NCBI GenBank assembly: GCA_043228905.1
Contig: JBHGNT010000008.1
Span: 20,708,001 to 20,772,000, forward strand
DNA length: 64,000 bases
DNA from: Azolla caroliniana
Lineage: Eukaryota > Polypodiophyta
Reading direction: 5' to 3'
Shown here: piece by piece, positions 37,143-45,334 of the stretch
Layout of the letters: each line of letters starts with the position of its first letter
How positions within the stretch are numbered: position 1 is the stretch's first letter
Notes under the pieces: model-generated
Told to the model about the DNA's origin: nothing
Seen by the model: only the letters and a program-made list of their open reading frames with translations
The model's database searches: none
Program-made: the position numbers and the translations under genes

Positions 37143-39674
37143 TCATTGTTTGTTCTTTACCACACTCTCTTGTATGTGAGTTGATGCATAAATGTTACTC
37201 ATTAGTGTATATGCCGCACCATCATCCTCCTCCATTTGCTTTGCACACTCAAATGCAAATCTTCCGATCCTGACATTTCCCCATTTTTGACAGGCGCCCA
37301 ACACTATATGCCACCGTGTAACATCCATAGGTGATGTCATATCCTCGATGATTGATAGGACTTTATCGAAGTGCCCAGCTCGGCCAAAAAGATCAATCAT
37401 GCAATTCTCGTGCTCTGAAGTAGGCATGATTCCATGATCCAAATGCATTGCCTCAAAGCACATTTGGCCGTAATGAACAAGACCCGAGTGACTACAGGTG
37501 TTAAGCATAATGACGAAAGAGATAACATTTGGTTTTATACCTTCTTGGCTCATTTTCTTAAACAAATCAAAGACAATGTGATCCTTCCCCAGTAGTGAAT
37601 ACCCGGCAATTAATGCATTCCAAGACACGACATCTCTAGTCACATGAAGCTCTTCAAAGATCTCTTGTGCTTTCTCTATTGAACCACATTTGGCATACAT
37701 ATCCACCAAGGCATTTCCAACCTTTTCAGCCCTTGTTTTATCTATGCTAGCATAAATCTCTTCAGCTTTCCTAGTGGCTCCTACACTGCCACATGCTTTT
37801 AAGATATAGATAAAGGTTACTTCATTCGGGCAAACACCCTGATGTTGCATGAATTGGAAGCAATTTAATGCATTCTCAACATACCCATGTTCAGCATAAC
37901 CTCCAATGAGTGCTGTCCATGAGACCACATCCCTATCTGGAAGTTCATCAAAGACAGCTTTTGCTTTAGCAATTAATCTACATTTTGCATAAAAATCAAC
38001 TAATGCATTGCCAATGAATGTATCCTTTCCAATGAACGCTTCACTAGCAATCATTGCATGTATTAATATCCCTTTGTCTGCTTCTGCAATGTTTGCACAT
38101 GCTTTCAAGATACTTGCAAAGGTGAATGCATTAGGGCAAACACCCTCATTTTGCATATGTTCAAAACAATGAAGAGATTTCTCATTGTGCCCATGTTGGG
38201 CGTATCCTGCTATCAATGTGTTCCACGTGATTACATCACGCAGGTGAAGCCCATCAAATACATTTTGTGCTCTCTCAATGTCACAGAATTTGACATACAT
38301 ATGCACCAATGCATTACCAACTAAAACGTACTTCTCTAGCAACTGCCCTTTCACTATTTCAGCGTGTATTTCTTTACCTTTCTCGATCATTCTGATGCTT
38401 CCACAAGCCTTCAAAGTGCAAACATAGGTGACTACATCTGGAGAGATTAGGTCATTCTTCATCTGTTCAAAACAATCTATCACTTCTGCACCCTTCCCAT
38501 GTTGGACATATCCAGAAATTAGTGCATTCCAAGAAACTATATCCCGGACAGAAAGCTCATTAAACACCATCTGTGCCCGCTCGATCCTCCCACATTTTGC
38601 ATACATGTCTACCAATGCATTTCCAACCAACACATCTTTTCCCAGCCAGCCCTCTTCCACAATTTGGGCGTGAATTTCTTGGCCTTTTACAACTTCCAGT
38701 TTACCACAAGCTTTCAAAATGCACGCAAAAGTTGTCGCATCAGGAGAGAAACCATCTTCCATCATCATTTGGAAACATTCAACTGCTTCTTCACCATAGC
38801 CATACTGAGTATACCCTGCAATTAGCACCGTCCAAGTGACAGTGTCGCGAACTCGTAATGTATCAAACACTTCGCAAGCTTTGTCAAGTTTACCAAGTTT
38901 TATATACATATCCACCAACGCATTACCAATGAAAGCATTTCTATCAAGAAACCCTCCTCCAACAATCTCAGCATGAACTTCTTGACCCTTTCCACATGCC
39001 CCTATACTATGACCACATGCTTTCAAGATACAAACATAAGTGACCACATTTGGAAAGAAACCCGCACGCTTCATATTTTCAAAGCATTCTAGTGCTTTTT
39101 CAGCATAACCATTTTGGGCATATCCTGCTATTAATGAAGTCCAGCATACTGCATCTCGGTTTGAAATCTTATCGAAAATCTCTTGTGCTTTTTCAAGCTT
39201 GCCACATTTCATATACAAAGAAACCAAAGCACTACCCACATACATATTCTTCTCAACAAGCCCCGTGTCGATAATATCAACATGTATCTGTGTACCTTTG
39301 TGTAAATCTTTCTTTCTAGAACATTCCTTAAGCGAGTCCACGAGTGTGGCAATCTCTTCGAATCTCTTACCACAATTGTGGTCGTCTTCATCAGATTCAA
39401 ATCTCTCTGTTCCTTTGCTTGTTTTCTTCTTCTTAACCCCAGCTATGTCCGATGGTTTTGAACGTGATTTCAATAACGAGGCTGCGGAATGATCATGAAA
39501 GCTGTGACCATTTTTGTAATTCGGTACGAAACAAAACAAACGCCGATGCGTACATGATGATGAAATTGGTGCAGCAAAAGCAAATGGATTCGCACAAGCC
39601 TGCTGTTCCTGTTTTCCTTGCATGGGCGGGCCGAATAGTTCTGCAGAACCACTCAGGAAACAATCAAAATCCAC
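37143..39674 (-). CDS. PLS-class PPR protein, 843 aa, E-type end without DYW
   Basis: PPR proteins of the PLS class bind single-stranded RNA in mitochondria or plastids and mostly specify C-to-U editing sites. Residues 1-100 carry no repeats and could include an organelle-targeting peptide, although it is acidic near 93-99. From about 106 an L motif opens the array, followed by six S-P-L triplets (S motifs built on VGNALVDMYAKCG, P motifs on RDVVSWNALIAGY, L motifs on ILKACG...KGQEIHAEI). The array closes with an S2 motif (EHENCMIDLFGRAGHFDKV) and an E1 motif (WHIVLGACQKWGN, then AAYTLMSNIYA). It stops soon after, so E+ and DYW are absent. Single exon, first Met of the frame. It is divergent to the 1063-aa PPR gene. 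Confidence 0.92.
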   Translation of the reverse strand: MDFDCFLSGSAELFGPPMQGKQEQQACANPFAFAAPISSSCTHRRLFCFVPNYKNGHSFHDHSAASLLKSRSKPSDIAGVKKKKTSKGTERFESDEDDHNCGKRFEEIATLVDSLKECSRKKDLHKGTQIHVDIIDTGLVEKNMYVGSALVSLYMKCGKLEKAQEIFDKISNRDAVCWTSLIAGYAQNGYAEKALECFENMKRAGFFPNVVTYVCILKACGHSIGACGKGQEVHAEIVGGGFLDRNAFIGNALVDMYIKLGKLDKACEVFDTLRVRDTVTWTVLIAGYTQYGYGEEAVECFQMMMEDGFSPDATTFACILKACGKLEVVKGQEIHAQIVEEGWLGKDVLVGNALVDMYAKCGRIERAQMVFNELSVRDIVSWNALISGYVQHGKGAEVIDCFEQMKNDLISPDVVTYVCTLKACGSIRMIEKGKEIHAEIVKGQLLEKYVLVGNALVHMYVKFCDIERAQNVFDGLHLRDVITWNTLIAGYAQHGHNEKSLHCFEHMQNEGVCPNAFTFASILKACANIAEADKGILIHAMIASEAFIGKDTFIGNALVDFYAKCRLIAKAKAVFDELPDRDVVSWTALIGGYAEHGYVENALNCFQFMQHQGVCPNEVTFIYILKACGSVGATRKAEEIYASIDKTRAEKVGNALVDMYAKCGSIEKAQEIFEELHVTRDVVSWNALIAGYSLLGKDHIVFDLFKKMSQEGIKPNVISFVIMLNTCSHSGLVHYGQMCFEAMHLDHGIMPTSEHENCMIDLFGRAGHFDKVLSIIEDMTSPMDVTRWHIVLGACQKWGNVRIGRFAFECAKQMEEDDGAAYTLMSNIYASTHIQESVVKNKQ

Positions 39675-40581
39675 CGCGTTGGGTTATTCACGAGAATGCC
39701 ATGGTGCCTCTGCAGAGGGGCAAGAGGCAGAAGCAGAGCTCCATGGAAAGAAGCTTTTGAGTAATTACAGAAATAGCCCCTTCTACATACATACATTATA
39801 CATATGTGATTAAGTGGAGAAATTCATGGATATGTTTTTGGAAATTCACAAAATGCCCTCCTTCCATCCCCATAGTAAAAGTGGCCTCTATATCAGTATG
39901 GTCAGTCTTCTTCTTCGGGAAGTATCACAGAACCATACGTATGATCGATGCGGCTTTACCTTTGAAGCGTATTGAAAGAGATCCGCAGACACCACCTCTA
40001 GCAAATGGTTTAAACGGTTTGACACTACGGTTCAAACGGTTTGATGGTTTAGGATTAACACTTTGATAAATTTCTGAAATATGTGTTTGAACATTTTAAA
40101 CCTATTGTTTATATTTGAAGAAAAATCTTTAAATTTAGAAAAAACTTAGAACATGAAATTTTGAAATTGGACCTAACTTGAAAACTAAAACTGAACCACG
40201 AAACCGTGGTTTTAACGGTTTAAAGGTTTGAAAGTCTCTAAAACCGTTTGGTTTGAGCTTGAATTTTTTGTAACGGTTTGGTTTAAATGGTTTTGTGGTT
40301 CAGTTCGGTTTAAAAAACTGGTTACGGAATGAACTTATGATTTTGTCTGTCTGGACAATTAACTTGACCATCTCAACTATACCAAGATCATAGGTTCAAC
40401 ACATCATTTCTTCTCCTAATAAACTACATGTCTATGGGTGTATCGAACCCACGACCTCTTCTTCGATCCTCTTGACACATTACATTGGTCTCAACTATTG
40501 TCAAATTGGCCATATTTCTTCTCCTGTCCCTCTCTTCTCTTCTCTCTCTCTCAATAATTTTCATTTGGAAGAGCAGATGGA
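39675..40581. promoter_or_regulatory. Shared spacer between divergent PPR genes
   Basis: A 907-bp gap between two head-to-head PPR genes must hold both promoters. From 40010 to 40330 it contains five or more AACGGTTT or AAACCGTTT motifs (for example at 40012, 40033, 40213, 40241, 40272) and a short palindrome CCACGAAACCGTGG near 40196. This segment may be a small non-autonomous DNA transposon or a real regulatory cluster. I cannot tell which. Confidence 0.5.
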
Positions 40582-43500
40582 ATGCATGCTTCCTCTAGAC
40601 ATGGCATTTACTCCCTTCTTCAGAAATGTACTCAAACCATGGATGTGGAAGGAGGAAGACATGCCCACTCTCTCATGGTTTTATGTGGGTTTGAACATGT
40701 GGGCATTCTTTGTGATCATCTCCTTCGGCTTTTTGCTTGTAATGGAACTCTCTTTGAAGCGAATCTTGTCTTTAACAAGGTATCCATGCCATGTGCTCAC
40801 ACATGGCATGCCATCATATCTGCACATTCATCTCTCGGGCAAAGTAAAGAAGCCATTGTATTGTATCACAGAATGCAATATGAGGGTTTCCAGCCAGATA
40901 AATTCATCTTTTCATGTGTGTCGAAAGCATGTGGTAATGTCGGTGACATCTTGAATGGAAGGGTTGTGCATGATGACATTATTAGAAGTGGTTTGGAAGA
41001 AGAGAAATTCTTGCAAGCTACTCTTTTGGACATGTATGCGAAATCAGGGAGCTTGGATGATGCATCAAACATGTTTAATGTTGTTCAAGAACGGGATCCA
41101 GTTGTCTGGGGTGCTATTATTTCAGGATATGCTCAGAATGGCCACAGTGACTTGGCATTGAAAATGTTCGAACAAATGCTTATAAAGGGTTTGCGGCCAG
41201 ATAAGGTCACGTTTATCTGCATCTTGAAAGCATGTGGTCACCCTCAAGCTTTAAAGCAAGGGTTTCAAATTCATGCCCACATCATTGTTGCTGGGTTTGA
41301 ATGTGATGTAATAGTTTGTAACACACTTATAGACATGTATGCCAAATGTGATAGTTGGGAAGATGCTCGAAGGGTGTTCAACAACTTACCAAATCGAGAT
41401 GTCGTATCATGGGGTGCATTGATGACTGGTTATGGCCAACATGAGGCTGGCCCACAATCTATCCAACTCTTTGAGAAGATGATTAATGAAGGGTTAAAAC
41501 CGGATAAAGTAGCTTTTGCGTGTGCTTTAAAAGCATGTGCCAAAACAGGTGCCATAGGTGATGGTACATGTTTATATGATATGATTGTCAGAAGCAGGTT
41601 AGAATCGCATGTCGTCATTGGCAATAGCCTTATCGACTTGTTTGCCAAATGTGGTTACCTCGATGAAGCACAAAAAGTATTTGAATCGTTACATGTACGC
41701 AATGTTGTGTCTTGGAATGCACTACTCGCGGGGTATGTACAACATGGGAATGGGTTGCTGGTAATGGAACTTTTTCACGAGATGCAGCAAAAGTGTATGG
41801 CACCTGACAAAGTAACATACGTTTGTGTTCTAAGAGCTTGTAGCTGTATAGAAACAAGAGGATTGGATTACTTGATTCATGACAAATTCATTCGAAGTGG
41901 GATTCATTTTGATACAATACTAGGGAATACGCTTATTGATATTTATGCAAAATGTGGGAAGCTTACTGACGCATACAAGGTGTTCAATTACACACCATCA
42001 CGAGATGCTGTGACATGGAGTGCGATAATCTCTGGCTATGCACAACATGGACATGGGCATGAAACTTTCAAGCTTATTGATATGATGAAACATCAAGGTA
42101 TAAAACCGGACCCCCCTATGTTTTTATGTGTATTGAAAGCATGCAGCCGAAACTTGTGCCTAAGAGAAGGTAGGATGGTCCATCAGCTAGTTATTGTTGA
42201 AAGATTTGAGAGAGATATTTCTATAGGAAATGCCCTTGTGGACATGTATGCAAAATGTGGTAGCTTAAATGAGGCTGAGTTGATGTTTGAGATGTTGCCA
42301 GTTCGAGACAAGGTATCGTGGAGTGCCATTATTGCAGGATATTGTCATCAGGGCCTTGGACTTGTTGCTCTTGAATTTTTTCATCGAATGCAAAAGGAGG
42401 ATGTGATAGTAGATAAGATAACACTGACAAGCATTTTGAAAGCATGTGCATTAACTGAAAGTCTACATCAAGGTATGATAATACATGACCAAATTGTTCG
42501 AAGCGATTTGAATTCAGATTTGGTTGTCGGAAATGCTCTGGTGGACTTGTATGCCAAATGTGCTAGTCTTGAACAAGCATATAAAATATTTGAAAGTTTG
42601 CCAAAAAGGGATACTATTACATGGGGAGCAATGGTTACAGGGTATGCTCAGCATGGTGAGAATATTCCTGCTCTTCGATTTTTTGAGAAAATGCAAAAAG
42701 TTGGCATGAAAGCCGATGAGATCACCTTCTCTTCTGTCTTGAAAGCATGTAGTGGCTCAGGAACATTAGAGCAAGGAAAACTTTTACATGACCTTGTTAT
42801 CCGGAGTGGATATACAACTGATATACTAATCACAAATACCCTGATTGACATGTATGGAAAATTTGGTTTCCTCGATGACGCGCGACGAATATTCGATAGA
42901 ATGTCATATCATGACATAGTCTCGTGGAATGCAATGATAGTAGGTTATGTTCAACATGGAAATGGATTTTCTGCTATTGAGCTTTTTGACAAGATGCAAG
43001 AAGAAGGAAGAAGCCCGGATAGTATTACCTATATGTCTACCTTAAAAGCATGCAGTGCTGTAGGAGCGGTACATCACGGACGATCAATTCATGACCAAAT
43101 TATTAGAAGTGGAGAAGATAGGAACCTTATTGTTGGTAACACTCTTGTGGATATGTATGCGAGTTGTGGAAATCTAAATGAAGCATGCAAATCATTTGAA
43201 AGATTATCTAGTCGAAATGCAATATCATGGAATGCGATGATTTCCGGATACTCACAGCTTGGGAGCTTTAAGCTGCTAAAAGGGTGTCTTGAAGGTATGC
43301 AAAAAGATGGGTTTAAACCTGATGGGTGGAGTTTTACAAGCATTCTGGCAGCGTGTAGCCATGAAGGATTGGTAAATGAAGGGCATTCTTACTTCAAATC
43401 TATAAGGGAAGAGCATGGAATTACACCGAGTATGGAGCATTTCAATTGCATGATTGAGTTGCTTGGGAGCACAGGTCGGTTACAAGAGGCTGAGAGATTG

Positions 43501-43773
43501 CTCCAAAGCATGCCTCTTGTCCCTGATGTTACTGGATGGATGACCTTGCTTGGTGCTTGTAGAACTTATGGTGACACGGGGTTAGGAAAGTTATGCTTTG
43601 ATCAAGCTTATCACTTGGACCCGAATCACGCAGCTGGTTATGTGCTTATGTCTAACCTATATAGTGATGCATACGAGGGGAGGAATGAGGATGATTTCCA
43701 TCAGAGGAGTCAAGGGTTTGATTGGATAGATCGATATGAAGAGAATGTGAAAAAGGCCATTATGTCAAATTGA
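40582..43773 (+). CDS. Very long PLS-class PPR protein, 1063 aa, truncated E end
   Basis: Single-exon PPR gene, one of the longer arrays of its class. The array opens almost at the start Met with an L motif (SLLQKCTQTMDV) and continues through eight complete S-P-L triplets and a ninth that ends in P2-L2, then S2 (EHFNCMIELLGSTGRLQEA) and E1 (WMTLLGACRTYGD, AAGYVLMSNLYSDA). After about residue 1030 the usual E2 sequence is replaced by an unrelated acidic tail (GRNEDDFHQ...) and no DYW domain follows. L motifs here use IHDQIIRSG wording, so it is a different subfamily from the two flanking PPR genes, which use KGQEIHAEI. No clear targeting peptide precedes the first motif, so an upstream exon or start is possible. 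A likely organelle RNA-editing specificity factor by family. Confidence 0.92.
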   Translation: MHASSRHGIYSLLQKCTQTMDVEGGRHAHSLMVLCGFEHVGILCDHLLRLFACNGTLFEANLVFNKVSMPCAHTWHAIISAHSSLGQSKEAIVLYHRMQYEGFQPDKFIFSCVSKACGNVGDILNGRVVHDDIIRSGLEEEKFLQATLLDMYAKSGSLDDASNMFNVVQERDPVVWGAIISGYAQNGHSDLALKMFEQMLIKGLRPDKVTFICILKACGHPQALKQGFQIHAHIIVAGFECDVIVCNTLIDMYAKCDSWEDARRVFNNLPNRDVVSWGALMTGYGQHEAGPQSIQLFEKMINEGLKPDKVAFACALKACAKTGAIGDGTCLYDMIVRSRLESHVVIGNSLIDLFAKCGYLDEAQKVFESLHVRNVVSWNALLAGYVQHGNGLLVMELFHEMQQKCMAPDKVTYVCVLRACSCIETRGLDYLIHDKFIRSGIHFDTILGNTLIDIYAKCGKLTDAYKVFNYTPSRDAVTWSAIISGYAQHGHGHETFKLIDMMKHQGIKPDPPMFLCVLKACSRNLCLREGRMVHQLVIVERFERDISIGNALVDMYAKCGSLNEAELMFEMLPVRDKVSWSAIIAGYCHQGLGLVALEFFHRMQKEDVIVDKITLTSILKACALTESLHQGMIIHDQIVRSDLNSDLVVGNALVDLYAKCASLEQAYKIFESLPKRDTITWGAMVTGYAQHGENIPALRFFEKMQKVGMKADEITFSSVLKACSGSGTLEQGKLLHDLVIRSGYTTDILITNTLIDMYGKFGFLDDARRIFDRMSYHDIVSWNAMIVGYVQHGNGFSAIELFDKMQEEGRSPDSITYMSTLKACSAVGAVHHGRSIHDQIIRSGEDRNLIVGNTLVDMYASCGNLNEACKSFERLSSRNAISWNAMISGYSQLGSFKLLKGCLEGMQKDGFKPDGWSFTSILAACSHEGLVNEGHSYFKSIREEHGITPSMEHFNCMIELLGSTGRLQEAERLLQSMPLVPDVTGWMTLLGACRTYGDTGLGKLCFDQAYHLDPNHAAGYVLMSNLYSDAYEGRNEDDFHQRSQGFDWIDRYEENVKKAIMSN

Positions 43774-44369
43774 TAACATGGTGCACCCTGCTAGATCTTG
43801 GCCATGGTCATATGGCTCGGGTCATGTAACCTTAAAATCGGTATTGTACATTTAGAACAATTATCCTTCAGAAGTGTAAGGGCAATGATTTTCTAGGCTT
43901 CTTGTCCTAGGAATTTGCTTGTAGATACTAACACTTGAATCCACCTATATGAGAAATTTTAACATGTGAGATATTTACAAGAGCGCCTATTTGAAAATGA
44001 TAAACATGCAAAAAACTTGAAACACATGAGATTTTTGCAGCATGCAATACTTAGTGCTATCCTATAACAATACTGATGTCCAATTCAATTAAGATCCGAT
44101 ATTATAATTTGATCTCCCAAATTAACTTCACATTGAGAGATCAATGAACCTACAATAGCTTGTACAATAATGAGAAGACATCAATTGACATCATTTGCCG
44201 AACCTTCTCAATGAAAAAGTCTATAAATACCTTTATTCAAACCAAATTTGGATGTCTATATTACATAATTGTGGGATTTGTCAAGATTGTGCCAATGGTA
44301 TAGGTCTCAATCCTTGGGTTTGTAAAAAGCTATTTGTAAAGCCATGATCTTAAGACCGAAGATTGGTGT
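43774..44369. other. Intergenic, 3' side of PPR gene
   Basis: AT-rich. I looked for a continuation of the PPR E+ or DYW domain in any frame after the stop and found none. Confidence 0.5.
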
Positions 44370-44940
44370 TCAAAGAATCAAACTAAAGATACAAAAGGGT
44401 GAAATGTACATGTCATCTTTGATCGCAATGCATTTGCTTGTTTCTAGTCCAAAGATGGTTGTTTCCACAAGCTCAAAAAGATGATCCAAGAGATAACTTT
44501 GACTTGTACCTTGAAGATTGTAGTAATTAGGATTTTGTGTAAGGTGACAGTACATGAATGGCCAACTTAAGTAGTCTACAACATCTTGCTTGTTCTCAAT
44601 TGTGCAAACCATCTTGGCATACGAATGGTTAGGGAAAAAATGATCCAAGTGAGACTCTATAGGGCTGGGAAGTGAATCAAGCAAGAACTTTTTGTAATAC
44701 TTCTTTCATGGTGAATGGCAAAGGACAATACGCTTACCAAACTTGTCCACTTGAGGGCGGCTTGGACATCCAATCGTTGACAATAGATCAATGACAGGAT
44801 AGTCAATGTGAGCATTCTCTCGTCCATCAAAATACTGGGTCCCCATCACAATCACGAGATGAGCCATAGAAATGTCATGCCCACAGGTAACGACCAGCAC
44901 TATCCTAATTATTAGAACACATCAACCAAGATTAGCTATT
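44370..44940 (-). pseudogene. BRR2-type spliceosomal helicase gene fragment
   Basis: Minus-strand reading from about 44930: VLVVTCGHDI, AHLVIVMGTQYFDG, then IDYPVIDLL, GKRIVLCHSP, a TGA at 44708-44706, then [54 protein letters not shown] and SKCIAIKDD. These are landmarks of the U5 snRNP RNA helicase BRR2 (the end of a RecA2 domain and the winged-helix/Sec63 start), where the complete protein is about 2,170 residues. Only about 190 codons are present, with one in-frame stop and several changes at conserved places (for example GCPSRP for GRASRP or GHASRP). It is a partial gene copy without function. The colinear reading with no visible intron suggests an RNA-derived copy, but a single large exon would look the same. 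Confidence 0.88.
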
Positions 44941-45334
44941 GCACCATCGTTACGTTGAAGTGTTTAGATCTACGAGTCTTAATGAAGTGTCCTCCTGAAT
45001 ATCTCCGGTTCCGCGTGTTATATATACATATGTACATAAAAGCAAGGCTTCCACATAATGTTAGTAGGCCTCATACAAACAAATATACTACCCAAAATAA
45101 GAAGTCATGGGAACAGAGTCTTTCTTGTTCCTGCAAAAAAATTAGTACGTATGTGATAGAAAGGAAATCGCCATGTCTGCAGCAGTCCATGGAGTGTGAG
45201 TCAATGTATGTTATATGTCATGCATGTATTTAATAAATGTGCATAGTATAGTTCTTATGGCTGTGCTGGAGCCATCCAACCTTCCAAAAAACACTGCAAT
45301 GCTAAAAGCAGAGCATAGAGCATAACAGCTATTA
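44941..45334. other. Upstream region of third PPR gene
   Basis: 394 bp between the BRR2 fragment and the PPR start. A TAA lies in frame shortly before the ATG at 45335, so that Met is the first possible start in this exon. A short upstream open frame (44955-45233) has no recognisable product. Confidence 0.5.
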
